From contig CM038221.1 of assembly GCA_021442155.1 (NCBI GenBank), forward strand, positions 47,811,648-47,875,647: 64,000 nt of DNA. The letters run 5' to 3'. The translations under genes were made by a program, and so were the position numbers. Shown here piece by piece: positions 15,001 through 24,753 of the stretch (within the stretch, counting starts at the first letter, position 1; the number at the start of each line of letters is the position of its first letter). Source of the DNA: Cymbidium sinense. Lineage: Eukaryota; Streptophyta; Magnoliopsida; Asparagales; Orchidaceae. The notes beneath the pieces were generated by a model. The model was given only the letters and a program-made list of their open reading frames with translations, was not told the origin of the DNA and ran no database searches.

Positions 15001-16748
15001 TTCATTCCCCTTTTTTTCTAAGTAAAATTAGACAATTTTGAAGCATTTCATCTGGAGAGACATCTAACGGATGTTACTCAGACGCCTCACTCATGAAGCT
15101 GCTTTCATATACACAAATGGTTTTTCATCTCGTCACGCCAAGAGCACGAGGGCAAAACTTGAAAGAAACACAAGCATGTATATATCCACATTCACACATT
15201 GATCCCACATGTTCTGAGTCGTTCTTTCTGCGTGTTGCAATGATCGGCAAGGAAACGGGGTTGGGTATGCCTAAAACAAAAAGAAGAACCCGCCATCATG
15301 ACGGTGTTTTTCTCCGGTTACGGCGAAGAAAAAAGGGTCGGAAAGGGGACGAAAATGGGAGACAACGCCAGAAATTGAGAAAAGAACTGCCTGATGTTCT
15401 CGGCTGCGAATCGGTGAGAGGATGAGGAGAGGATCGAAATCGAAAGAACCCACCTCATAACGGTATTCTTCTCCGATTCCGACGAAGGAGATTGCACCGA
15501 AACTAGGTAGGAAATTCGGATTTGGAAAATGGGGGAATATGAAAGTTGATTTTCAGTTTTGGTGAAAATGAGTGGAAAATAAGGGAATTTAGGATTGAGT
15601 GTAAGGTAAAGAGGAGAAATCTGGATTTGTTGTTCTTGTAATCCCGTAAACGCAAGTTAAAGTCGGATTTACCAAATCCTGTTGGTAGGCAAATCTCTAG
15701 GAGGCATGTATAAAACTTCGTGAAATCTGCAAGCATCCCAAAGCTCGAACTGTCATCAATCCACAGTTCTGTAACCATAATTTTCCCATCATTCCTTGCT
15801 GCTACACAAACGGGATCATCAAAAACACGGCCGGATACAACCACATGGGTGCAACTAGAATCATACCGGCCAAAATCAACTCCACCACTATCCACAAGCT
15901 CAGATCGATACTGGGCCTCGGTAACGGAGTCAAATCCGAAGAGGACGAAGGGGACGGTAATGATCATCTTCGGGCTGCTTGACTTTGCAGTAGTGCCTCG
16001 GTCTAGAAGCATTTCTTCTCAAACAACTGAAGCTCACAATCTTAATTTTCTCTGTTTTTTTTTTTTTGATAAGGGGTGAAAGGCATCGAGCCCACTCATT
16101 CGGTATGCGACCAATCTCGCCGTGTTCTCCGAAGAAAAATCGGACAATCTTCGAACAAGAAGACGCTAAATGTCCTCGACCAGAAAATTTAGTAGACATA
16201 TTTGAACTTGTAGTTGAAGAGAAAGAAAATGTCACTGGGTCATCCGCCCTAAGTCTTCTCCCCTTGCTAGTAGAGAGGCCAGCAAGCTCCGAACTTCCTA
16301 GAAGCCATCATTCATCGTTGTCTGGAACAAATGTGCAGGAAGGGACTTTGGATATTGCAATGCATTTATTTCTAGGAACTGATTCTATTGGAAAGCTAGC
16401 ACATAAGTTCTGCTTCTATGGAGGCCTTTCGCTGTGAGAGGCAGCTTTGCGAGTGGCGACAGCAGGAGATATCTCGACAGCACTCCCGTTCTCCTCGACA
16501 AGCTGAAGATGTGGGGTCTCCAATATGATGTCGATTGTGGCAGAGTGGGTAGGCGGTTCGGTTGGAGCAGTTGTGTCGAGAGGGAAGAAGCATTTTTTGT
16601 CTCCACTGCGGTTCCTCAACTGAACAAAAACAAGGAAGAAAGGCGGGATCGGTTGTTTGCGGTTGAGGAAGACGGAGTTAATTAGTTTTTTTTTTTTAAA
16701 TTGATTTTCTAAGTGTTTAATTGGCTTTAATGTGAATTTTACGCAGTA

Positions 16749-16802
<54 letters not shown>

Positions 16803-19800
16803 ATTCGCGAATAGATCGCCGGAAGCAATGCCCGATTGATAGCGTAGATACGTTGACGACTGATGGTTGATCGGTTGATCATCAGTTGTACAATATTTAT
16901 ATTTTGATTAGCCGATCTTATCAACGGCGAGTCCGTTCGTCGGACATTTTTGATTTTGGCGAACCCCATGTATTTTAGCCTTTATTTGCGCTGTCATTTC
17001 GATCATTCGATTCGCACTGCCCAAATTAAGCGCAAATAGTCTCATTTGGTAGATTTCATTGTTCAAAGTTCGCGTGATCAATTTTTAACGAGGTCGTTTT
17101 CGCCGCAGTTCCGACTACATGCACGCCGCATATCGATGCTCGACATATTTCATTGACGTCGATTGCAAGATAATATTTCGATCAATTCAACGCGGGCTAA
17201 GTCCGTTTCATCAATCGGAGGCGTTAATTCATTTTGACGCCCACATTTTTTGCGCCCCACTCAAGTCGTCACGTGTCGAATTTGATTTGTGCTGACCAAC
17301 TGACACATATGTGTAGGTCAACAATGTGCTCATTTTTGGATTACTCTTTGTGTTGGGGATCTCTCTGTGAAGCTTTACCAAGAGGACAATATCTTGATGG
17401 ATGAGAGTTTTGATTGCGGTAGATTGTTTGAAAGTAATATAGTAGCCAAGAGATGAGAACTAAATGCCATGTAGGATAAAGTACCATGTCATGAGTGCAA
17501 CCTCTTGAATTCATTTAAGACAATACTACATAGTGGGAGCTAACTTTTGGAAGAGTCACGTTTAGAATCCCATATTCCCAATTTTCTGGTGAATAATTTG
17601 GGTTATGCAAGGCTACTACAAAGACGTTGAATTTTTAACTAGGGGAGATCGTAAGATCTTTTAAAATTAGTGAAGTTGAACTCTTAAACATCGAAATACT
17701 TTTTGGTATAATAACTGAAAAATCTATGAAGAACTCTAATGATAAGTGTGCTCATGTCAAAGAATTTGCAGGATGACTGACCTCCATTGGAATCTACATG
17801 AAAAGGACATGATCATGAGGCTTGAGGCAAAAACAAACAATATCTCTATTGGATGATGGTTTAGGTTGTGACAAGCTGCGCCTATTGTAAAGTGTATATG
17901 AATTGAAAATCATAGATTGTATTGTGTTTGCTTAGTCTTTTGTATCAGATTAATTGAAGTGCTTGTGTGTAGTTCTTACGGTAGAATTTATCACAACCAT
18001 AAACAATTTTATCATTTGCTTGTTGTAAACCTTTATGTTGTGCACCTTGTCAACGCCTTTTTCTGGATCTTTCTGTTGTGTCATCATATTTTTATTTTAA
18101 ATGCTTCTTAAATTTTTCTGTTGCTCTGCTTGGGTTTTGATTTTCCCTCCAGATAAATTATGTCCTAATGGAAAATTTTGGTCTTGTGCATCCTACCTGC
18201 CGCTCTAAAAATGAAGGTCTCCATAAGATATAATTCTGCTTTTGTCATTACATATCTTGCTCTGTGATTGAACTTTTATGGATGCTTATTTTATTGCAAT
18301 TTTGCCTTAAGGAATATCCTCATTTCTGATTAGCACAAGGTTTACTTCTTGACTAATGCTCATATTGAGCTTGGTTCATTAGTTAGCTTCCCTGTGCATA
18401 TTGGACTGAATGTCCATGTACAAGTGCTAGCTTTAATTATTTCTATATGCATTTGGATATTCTATCTCCTTACCTGATCTTTATTATGGCTTATATTTTG
18501 ATTAGGTCAGAAGCAAGGAAGAAATGAATTTGTCATACGCTTGCAGCCTTTGGAGGCCATGTACATGAAACTGACTGTAAGAGCTTAACTTCTTCAAATA
18601 CCTTTTGAAAATATGTGAAATCAAAGCTATGGAAAATCTATTAAAATATTTGATTCAAGCTTGACTGGAGATCAAAATGGAGTTGATTTGAGCTAAATTT
18701 CTTGAAATGATTTATTTTTGAGCTTCTATTTCTAATTGAATCAATTTTTTTTTGTTGCATGCGTGCCTGCCTGTGCATGTGTGTGTGTAATCTTAGAAAA
18801 GTCCATGTATATCCATTTTGAGTTAACTTGAATTATATTTGAGCTAGAGATATCAAACTTGTAATTGATATTAAATTAACAGTGGATTGGGTATATAATT
18901 TTCACCCAAAATGATCATATAATCTTTACAATCTAAATAATATATTTTCTTATAAAAAAATAATCAATATATGTTTTACTAAATTCATTCATATATATAA
19001 TAATATATTCATCTCTTTTCTTAAATAAAATATTATCAACCACAAATCATAAAGTAAAAGTAAAAATCTATACCATACTTGTCATTAATTAAATATAAAA
19101 TCATCATAAATATTTTTAAAATTTTTTACTACTAATATGCCTATTTAAATCTCCTCCTATAAATACATTTTCTTTAAGAGGTATGATTTGTATTAATCCC
19201 TCAAATCCTAAATTTTTTTTAAGCCTACATCTAAACATACTTGAGGAGCATAAACACTTACAACATTGATAATCTTAGTATCAACAGTAATTTTTAAAAT
19301 TATAATTCTATCTTTAATTCTATTAATATCTATAATATTATTATTCAAATTTTTATCTATAATCACACTTACATCATTTTAGTTTGACTCCTACTTGAAT
19401 GCCAAAGATTAAATTTAAATTAGCAATCTCCTTAGCTTTCTCCACAACCCATTTAGTTTATTGAATACATAAGATATTTATCTTCTTATGGACCATAATA
19501 TCTATTAACTCCATTATTTTATTTGTAAAAGTACATATATTCTAAGTTCCTAACTTAATACTAGTTCCATAGACTAACCTTTTTGTCTTCATCCGTCCAT
19601 AATGTGGGAACCCTTTTGCTTATTTAACACCACCCGGACACCAATGTAACGGCCTTTGCACACTTTTCACTGTATTCAAGCCATATACCGTGTCTTTTCA
19701 AGGAACGCCCTAGCATTAACACAATGTATCAAAGGATTCATGTCATGATTTTTTTCATAAGTTTTACACCGGCTATTGACTACCTAACGCAATCCTCCAC

Positions 19801-22800
19801 TTTTCACATCTGGGACGTGGAACCCGGCAAAGATAGTGTTAAAAAAAACTCCATGAGTATGAATTTTTTTTTTTTTAATTTATTCAATGTTTTGGGAAAT
19901 ACAGGCTTCTTAATGTTACAGTATTCTGCTTATCTAATTATATTCTTGGTGGCATCTCTATTATAGGAGATTGTAGCACTCATTTGAGACTCATTTTTAT
20001 GGGGAATGTGGATGACTTCAAGTTGTTGAAGTACCTAATGCATTCACATCTCATCTGAAAGTGAATTCTTTAGATGGTAGGATTTTCTAGTTTTGTTTGT
20101 TAACAGAATACTTTTCACTTCTTCTGGATAAAATTGCATGGGAGAACCAGTTTCTTGAGATACGTCACTTTTTATTATTGTTGTAGAGCTTGATTTTCTG
20201 CTAACTTGATGAATGATAGTACTTTTTGCCAATTGAAATTTTGAGATGATATTAAGAAATATACCAAACAATAGAACAACAGATGATTCAGAAAATATTA
20301 AAATCTTTTTTTTTTTCCTCCTCTGCAGGTCAAGAAACCTGGTCTAGAGATGTCGACAATACAAAGTGAGCTAGATCTGTCTTACAAGCAGCGGTACCAA
20401 GATGTTGTAATTCCGGAGGCATATGAACGATTAATCTTGGACACGTATGTTCTTTTAACTTTACATTTGTGGCAATTTACTCAGTGAAGAGATTAAGGCA
20501 TCAACTTTGCGTCTTCTATGCAAGCATGTCTTGATAGATTTAAATCTATGAGAATCTTAATCCACTATAACAATGTAACAAGTGGAATTGACTTCAGTCA
20601 GAAGTAGAATTAGACTCTCTGGTTTTGGAGAGTTTTTCTTTATAAGGGACAGTAGATGCTTAATTACCTACGCAAGAATTCTTCTACTGGTCAGCCTGTT
20701 TAGCAGGCTTCACTGTTAGCATTTGCTTATTTGTCTCAGCCTAAATGCATGATGGTATGCACATCCTGTCAATTATTTGGTGAACTCTTTATCCATAAGG
20801 CGTATAATTGCATTGTTCTTGGTCATGAACAAGTTCTAGATAAAGTTCAAGTTGTTAGAATGAAGTTTTAATTCTTGCCTTTCGAAATCTTGCGCCATTT
20901 TGTGGGTTGCGATGGGATTCCCCATACTTAATCAGATAAATTTCTTCCATTCATTGTTTCTGTTACTGTGATATAATGTTTACTGTAGCTTCTCTAGGCA
21001 AATTGGGAAATCCCTTAACTGTTCAACAGCCTTAAAAATGACTATGCATTTCTTAATCTTCTTCTTTGTATCCCCTGCTCAGGTTGTCTCTCTCAGCTAT
21101 CTCTCCATTCTTTAAATATAATATTCTGGCCTTAGTCCCATGATTTCTGATGTTCTAACTATGTCCATAACTTTGTAAGCCCACTGAAACTAGTCTTTGT
21201 TGCTGTAATATATGGGCACATCATTCTTCCATGCTCACAGAACATGTTTGCAGGTAAATTAATGGAATTAATAGATATTATAGTTCATAAAAAATAAATA
21301 TTTTATGTATTCAAGAAACTAAATGGGTTGGGGAGAAGGCCAAATTGATAGTTTAGGTTTTAAACTTTGGTATTCAGGTAGAAGTCAAACTAGAAATGGT
21401 GTAGGTGTGATTATAGATAAAAGTTTGAAGGATAATATTATAAATTTTAATAGATGTGGAGATAGAATTATAGCTTTAAATATTATTCTTGATACTAAGA
21501 TTATCAATGTTATAAGTGTTTATGCTCCTAAAGTAGATTTGGATGTAAAAAAAGAAAATTTTGGAATGAATTAGATGGATTAATACAAAGATACCTCTTG
21601 AAGAAAAATATTTATTGGAGGAGATTTAAATGGATATGTTGGTAGAGTGGTAGAAGATTTTAAAAGTTTCGTGGTGGTTATTGATTTGAAGTGGAATGAA
21701 AGTATATTAGATTTTGCAACATGATTTTGTAGTTGCTAATACTTTATTTAAGAAAAGAGATGAACATATTATTACTTATAAAAATAGATTTAATAAAAGA
21801 CAAATTGATTATTTTCTATTGAGAAAAATAAATCGTTTAGATTGTAGAGTAGTTATTCAGTGAAAGTTTAAGTATCGATTGTTAGTTTTAGATTTTAAGA
21901 TGAAAGATTGTAAGAGAAAAATAAATCAAATTATTATCCCAAGATTAGATGGGACATTTAAAGAACAAATAAAATATTTTTAAGAACAAGCTGAGTTTAG
22001 AATTTGGGATGTTCATAAAAGAATTTAATATTATGTGGGAAAAAGTAGCAAGTAAAATTAAGCAGTTCTAAAATGTGCTTGGAGAATCAAAGGAAAAACT
22101 TCTTTAATAAAATAGTTAATTGGTAGAAAGAGTGTCGAAAAGATAAGAAATAAAGCGTTGTTATAAAATTTGATTTAGATATAAAACTTGGAGAATTGGG
22201 AAAGATATAAAGTGGCGTAGAGATTCTAAGCGATATATTATGCAAAAAATTTAAACTTTAGTGATTTATAAAATAGATTAGATCAAGAAGGTGAAAGATG
22301 TATGTATAAGTTAAATAAAAGAGACACGTGAAGTAAAGACTAATTAATTAGGTGTATTAAGGATGAAGATAAAAGTGTTTTCTTAGATATCAAAGAAGGT
22401 GAAAGATGTATGTATAAGTTAATAACCAAAGAGACAGGAGTAAAGGATTAGTGAGGTTATTGATGAAGATAATAAAGTATTTTTTTAGAAAAGAATATTG
22501 AAAATAGGTTGATGAGATATTTTGATAAACTTTTGATGAAGGATCGAATACGATTGATTTTAGAATACCCTAAACAAAAATAAAAATTTTATTTTATCGT
22601 TGTATTAATCTGAAGTTAGAAGCTTTAAAGAAAATAAAATGTGAAAAATAGTAGGACGATGATATTCCAATAGAAGTGTAGAAATGTTTAGGAGATCAGG
22701 AATTTCTTGGCTATAAATCTTTTAATATTATTTTAGTAAGATCAGATGAGTGAAGAAAGAGTTTGTTGGTTCCTATATTTAAGAATAAATATGATGCACA

Positions 22801-24598
22801 AGAGTGTGCAAATTATAGAGGAATTAAGTTAATGTGTCATACATTAAAATTATGGGAGAGTAATTGAGCATATGTTACGATGTGATACAAAAGTTTCTCA
22901 ATCGTTTGGTTTTCATGCAGTAGATCTTACTATGGATGCTATACATTTGTTAAGAGGTTTGATGGAGAAGTATAGAGAAAGTAAGGAGGATTTACATATG
23001 ATATTTATTGATTTAGAGAAAGCTTATGATAAAGTTTCAAGAGATGTTCTTTGGAGAGTTCTAGAAAATAGTTAATAGTTATATTCAAGTCATTAAGGAT
23101 ATTTATACTAGAGCTATTACTTGTGTCTAAACACAAGGAGGATTGAAAAAATATTTTCCCATTTCAATTAGATTACATCAAGGATCAACTTTAAGCTCTT
23201 ATCTTTTTTGCTTTAGTTATGGATGTTCTTATTAGTCATTTACAGGAAGATGTACCTTGGTGTATGCTTTTTGCTGATGACATTCTTCTTGTTGATAAGA
23301 CTAGAGAGGGAGTCTAAGAGAAACTTGAATTATGGAGGTCAACATTAGAGTCTAAAGGTTTTCGTTTAAGTAGATCGAAAATTGAATGTATGGAGTGTAA
23401 TTTTAGTTGTAGAAGTTCTAGTGGTAGTGTTGTGACATTAGGTGAACAAGTCATTAATAAGAGTGAGCGATTCATATATTTATGCTCTATTGTTCAAAAT
23501 GATGGTGAAATAGATTGAGACAATTCAAGTTGGATGGTTGAAGTGGAGGAATGCATCTGGCCTGTTGTGTGATAGAAAATTTCTTAAACTTAAGGAAAAT
23601 TTTATAAGATAATGGTTGACTGCGGTGACTTATGGTGTTGAATGTTGGCCAATAAAAGAGAAACATAAGACTAAGTTAAGTGTTAAAGAGATGAGGATGC
23701 TCAGGTGGATGAGTGGCTTTACTCTTAGAGATAAAACACGAAATGAGTATGTTCGAGAAAAAGTTGGAGTAGCTCCGGTGGCCGATAAGATTAGAGAGAG
23801 TCACCTTAGATGGTTTGGCCACATAAAGCGTTGGCCGTCCGATGACCCGGTTAGGAGAGTAGATACATTAGATTTGCCTTATGTTAAGAAAGGTAGAGGT
23901 AGACCTAAAAAGACTTGGTTACGATGTATAAAAAATAACCTTAGTATACTGGATTTAAATGAGAATTTGACACATAATAGGACACAATGGAGACGGAGGA
24001 TTCATATAGCTGACCTCACTTAGTGGGATAAAGGCTTGTTGTTGTTGTTGCTCACAGAACATGCTTGCCAATGAATGTGGCACCTGTTGTGGCAGTGGGA
24101 CCCATAGCCTAAACTCATGCTATGCTATGTCAATTAGTCATATTTTTGACAGCTTTTTCCCCTGTATTTCAGTTCTCTCACAGACTGACATTCTTCTCAA
24201 ACTTCTTGTTAAAACTTGAACTATAATATCCCATGTTCTGTGCTCTCAAATGTTTTCACAGCCATTTCAATGCTACAAATATTAACTATTCTGACATTTT
24301 CCATGCAGAATTCGAGGCGATCAGCAACATTTTGTGCGCAGAGATGAGCTGAAGGTACAGTCTATCTCGATCCATTACCAATCCCAAAATAATTACATCT
24401 GAAGTAAATTGACCTTTTCTCTCTAATCAGGCGGCATGGGAGATCTTCACTCCTCTCCTCAACCAAATCGACGATGGTGCACTGAAGCCTCTACCCTACA
24501 AACCAGGCAGCCGTGGTCCGGCTGAAGCAGACGAGCTTCTTGCCAAGGCCGGTTACCAACAGACACATGGCTATGTATGGATTCCGCCTACTCTTTAA
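99..24598 (+). CDS. G6PD: Glucose-6-phosphate 1-dehydrogenase, cytosolic type, 3' half (8 exons; 5' exons outside window)
   Basis: G6PDH oxidises glucose 6-phosphate to 6-phosphogluconolactone and makes NADPH, the first step of the oxidative pentose phosphate pathway. Exons: 99-135, 11485-11556, 11725-11872, 12106-12201, 18506-18576, 20329-20444, 24309-24354, 24431-24598. All introns are GT..AG and all phases join without a stop, giving 250 residues; the family is about 510, so this is the C-terminal half. Motifs in order: [12 protein letters not shown], then [19 protein letters not shown], the family block [18 protein letters not shown] (split by a phase-1 intron), [39 protein letters not shown], and the C-terminus [11 protein letters not shown]. 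The nucleotide-binding fold and the catalytic RIDHYLGKE block of the family lie upstream of the window. No transit peptide can be judged, but the C-terminus fits the cytosolic plant isoform. The introns hold nearly all the DNA here and are loaded with transposons. The intact frame suggests a working gene. Confidence 0.96.
404..450 (+). repeat. Short RTE-LINE 3' tail with (TTG)n
   Basis: The phrase AGTGGGATAAATGCTTG followed by a TTG run matches the 3' end of the long RTE element at 24020-24050 (AGTGGGATAAAGGCTTG plus TTG repeats). Only the last roughly 45 bases are recognisable. Confidence 0.5.
545..1417 (-). mobile_element. Ty3/gypsy gag-protease remnant, minus strand, inside G6PDH intron
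   Basis: Read on the minus strand, 1180-1100 gives a CCHC zinc knuckle of gag ([13 protein letters not shown], last Cys replaced by Tyr). A second, more damaged knuckle ([12 protein letters not shown]) lies near 1410-1370. Then 880-770 gives the retropepsin region, [16 protein letters not shown] followed by [13 protein letters not shown], where the usual Gly/Ser after the Asp is lost. Finally 690-550 gives an LGRPW-type block read as [10 protein letters not shown]. Stops and frame changes break it, so it cannot make a working polyprotein. A 38-bp direct repeat (931-968 and 969-1006) lies between gag and protease. No LTRs are seen. An RTE LINE tail abuts it at 1418. Confidence 0.7.
1418..2360 (-). 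mobile_element. RTE-type LINE fragment: 3' part of reverse transcriptase ORF, minus strand
   Basis: The minus strand reads as the 3' third of the same LINE found at 21252-24050. The RT active-site block [19 protein letters not shown] lies near 2170-2110, then [20 protein letters not shown] (in an open stretch 2009-1749), [11 protein letters not shown], and the 3' end at 1460-1438 with a (CAA)n tract at 1418-1437, which is (TTG)n on the element strand. It begins abruptly near 2360, so it is 5'-truncated, as LINE copies usually are. Stops break the C-terminal domain. It lies in the 11-kb G6PDH intron, opposite to the gene. Confidence 0.75.
2636..2850. repeat. Short tandem repeat of about 65 bp, about 4 degenerate units
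   Basis: Units begin near 2640, 2700, 2765 and 2825 and share a core like TACGTGCCTTTYTTGGYRTGG followed by a purine-rich GGGGAAGA in two of them. An 85-codon open stretch across it (2585-2842) is a by-product of the repeat and has no recognisable family. Confidence 0.5.
2851..4690. other. AT-rich intronic DNA without recognisable gene
   Basis: This stretch of the 11.3-kb G6PDH intron has no coding signal I can recognise. It holds loose repeats of words like TATGCAAATGC and CTTTAAAG between 3340 and 3680. A local direct repeat of about 115 bp (4080-4180 against 4198-4300) shares GGGTTTGCGGG and AATATAATAATRTTGTTATAG. Confidence 0.5.
4690..5502 (-). repeat. Unclassified repeat family, copy A (minus orientation)
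   Basis: Aligns by eye with copies C (10385-11145, same orientation) and with D (12739 on) and E (24989 on) in reverse complement. Landmarks on the minus strand: start TGTGGGCTCC at 5502, ACCGACCTCTCGATGAAGAG, then the TAGTTAATTAC block near 5330, and CTTACTAGCGTGAGATTATT near 4765. No coding sequence. Divergence from the other copies is high, so this is an old copy. Confidence 0.65.
5503..7150. other. Intronic DNA with a GC-richer, exon-like island at 6550-6960
   Basis: Mostly AT-rich. The island 6550-6960 is GC-richer and carries an 86-codon open stretch on + (6612-6872) and a 69-codon one on - (6686-6477); neither resembles a family I know. By analogy with the gene fragments in repeats D and E it may be a captured segment, but that is inference. 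5940-6100 is another GC-richer stretch with no recognisable product. Confidence 0.4.
7150..7570. repeat. Degenerate direct duplication of about 230 bp
   Basis: The segment near 7165-7320 (GACGATCTTGGGTCTGATGC, then a GAGCAAGGGAGAATGCG block and GCTATCATGTTGAA) recurs near 7425-7550 with many changes (GTCGATTTTGGATTTGATG, AGCAAGGGAGAAGAGTGCG, ATTATGATGTTGAAA). Non-coding. Confidence 0.45.
7929..9012. repeat. Tandem array of about 18 units (55-80 bp) with a conserved palindrome
   Basis: Each unit starts with a variant of GGCATTCTAATGGATGTAAG followed by YCCAAT. Most then carry an odd-length palindrome, GTTCGCAATGCGAAC or its variant GTTTGCAATGCAAAC. Unit starts are near 7929, 8010, 8091, 8152, 8214, 8269, 8300, 8360, 8417, 8488, 8547, 8606, 8667, 8739, 8797, 8851, 8905 and 8960. 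Units differ from each other, so the array is old. It lies in the first G6PDH intron between repeat copies A and B. A 76-codon open stretch over it is incidental. Confidence 0.75.
9110..9460 (-). repeat. Unclassified repeat family, copy B (partial)
   Basis: Shares with copy A the blocks TAACCCATGRCTGCTRAT (9150; 5045), GATATTGATTGGG / GATTTTGATCGGG (9250; 5150) and the GTAATTAACTATRGRTGCTTG block (9387; 5318), in the same order and orientation. The diagnostic TGTGGGCTCC end is not seen, so it is partial. Confidence 0.5.
10385..11145 (-). repeat. Unclassified repeat family, copy C (minus orientation)
   Basis: Nearly collinear with copy A: AAATGACACTATTAAATTA (10511; 4865), GTTAGCTAAG (10620; 4974), ATAATTAACTATA near 10960, and an end block with GAGCCC near 11140 next to a CTCTCATTGAAAGGCT stretch. 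A 94-codon minus open stretch across it is not a recognisable protein. The G6PDH exon at 11485 follows 340 bp later. Confidence 0.65.
15283..15500 (+). repeat. Two units of the GAAGAACCC minisatellite shared with repeat E
   Basis: GAAGAACCCGCCATCATGACG at 15283 and AAAGAACCCACCTCATAACGG near 15443 are each followed by a TTCTCCG stretch and CGAAG. Repeat E carries five related units at 27440-27880. In both repeats the array lies right before the captured gene pieces. Confidence 0.55.
15690..16000 (-). pseudogene. BRCT-domain protein gene fragment inside repeat D
   Basis: The minus strand reads [20 protein letters not shown], then [33 protein letters not shown], and [17 protein letters not shown]. 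This is the first half of a BRCT domain as found in a plant BRCT repair protein family: a conserved aromatic start, GG turn, THVI/V strand and W-containing helix. BRCT domains bind phosphopeptides at DNA damage sites. The match stops near 15690 and the open stretch (16012-15503) continues with low-complexity sequence. The fragment is one partial domain without a start context of its own. I cannot name the source gene exactly. Confidence 0.65.
16040..16610 (-). pseudogene. RAD5-like (SNF2/HIRAN helicase) N-terminal gene fragment inside repeat D
   Basis: RAD5/HLTF proteins are SNF2 translocases with a HIRAN domain and a RING finger that act in post-replication DNA repair. On the minus strand the pieces are in RAD5 order: [14 protein letters not shown] near 16545-16505 (the UBA-like start of plant RAD5), [21 protein letters not shown] near 16325-16265, [17 protein letters not shown] near 16190-16135, and [18 protein letters not shown] at about 16115-16065. 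The first and later pieces are in different frames. Only the N-terminal region up to the HIRAN block is present; helicase motifs and RING are absent. It sits directly beside the BRCT fragment on the same strand, so a read-through transcript would be chimeric. Confidence 0.75.
16750..16801. repeat. (AT)n microsatellite
   Basis: An uninterrupted AT dinucleotide run of about 26 units, inside repeat D. Confidence 0.95.
17323..18505. other. G6PDH intron sequence with no recognised feature
   Basis: Between the end of repeat D and the exon at 18506 I see no coding frame, repeat or RNA gene. A 64-codon open stretch at 17917-18111 is T-rich intron sequence, hydrophobic by composition. Confidence 0.5.
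18905..19840 (-). mobile_element. RTE-type LINE fragment, 5' leader plus endonuclease region, minus strand
   Basis: In reverse complement, 19590-18905 matches the start of the LINE at 21252 on: AATAGATATTATGGTCCATAA, ATTCAATAAACTAAATGGG, GATTATAGATAAAAATTTGA, TTATCAATGTTGTAAGTG and the GATTATTTT..ATTTAGATTGTA block. Upstream of it (19840-19590 on the minus strand) is a leader with GGGTTCCCACATTATGGACG, which plant RTE elements carry before the APE endonuclease. The endonuclease frame is broken by stops. The RT part is absent, so the 3' side is missing, the opposite of the usual 5' truncation. Lies in the G6PDH intron 18577-20328. Confidence 0.65.
21252..24050 (+). mobile_element. RTE-type LINE insertion with 18-bp target duplication in a G6PDH intron
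   Basis: Flanked by CTCACAGAACATGTTTGC (21234-21251) and CTCACAGAACATGCTTGC (24051-24068), one mismatch. Reading along +: APE endonuclease pieces ([10 protein letters not shown], then [15 protein letters not shown] in an open stretch at 21323-21574, [10 protein letters not shown] near 21620); RT pieces ([11 protein letters not shown] near 22800, [20 protein letters not shown] near 22990-23050, HQGSTLS near 23175, [16 protein letters not shown] near 23260-23310); and an intact 135-residue C-terminal end (23616-24023) with [16 protein letters not shown]. Ends with (TTG)n at 24037-24050. Many stops and frameshifts make it inactive. The 5' end starts at the beginning of the endonuclease, so it is 5'-truncated. 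Confidence 0.85.
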
Positions 24599-24747
24599 TG
24601 GACTCACAGAAACACCTGGTCTGTGAATCTCAGGCAGTCAACAAATTTTCATGTTAAATAATATAACATGTAGTTTTTTTTTTCATTTCCACGTGAGAAT
24701 TATCATTGTGCTTGCGAGTACATATAGCCTCACTTAGTATTAAATTA

Positions 24748-24753
24748 AATAAA
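24748..24753 (+). promoter_or_regulatory. Candidate poly(A) signal of the G6PDH gene
   Basis: An AATAAA hexamer lies about 150 bases after the G6PDH stop, in a T- and A-rich stretch that runs to about 24850. Distance and context fit a plant near-upstream element. The call rests on position and hexamer only. Confidence 0.4.

Larger units (their letters stand above)
12739..17322 (+). mobile_element. Unclassified repeat family, long copy D, carrying RAD5-like and BRCT-like gene pieces
   Basis: Starts with TGTGGGCTCC and ends at TGTAGGTCAAC, the same two ends seen in copy E (24989-29640). Shared internal blocks in order: CAGATGAGATAGTAGATAAGAC (D 12830, E 25067), an ATGAGATTGATTTT and TTTTTCAGACATTAAAATT stretch (D 13820, E 26370), a minisatellite built on GAAGAACCC..GACGGTG (D 15283 and 15442), gene fragments, and GATCAATTTTTAACGAGG (D 17087, E 29418). 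No transposase, RT or helicase was recognised and no clear inverted repeats or target duplication were found, so it is probably non-autonomous. It sits in the 6.3-kb G6PDH intron. Confidence 0.6.

Noticed and set aside
15503..16012. Functional BRCT protein gene of 169 residues
   Set aside because: Only half a BRCT domain is present. The rest of the frame is low-complexity sequence, and it is joined to a RAD5 piece inside a repeat.
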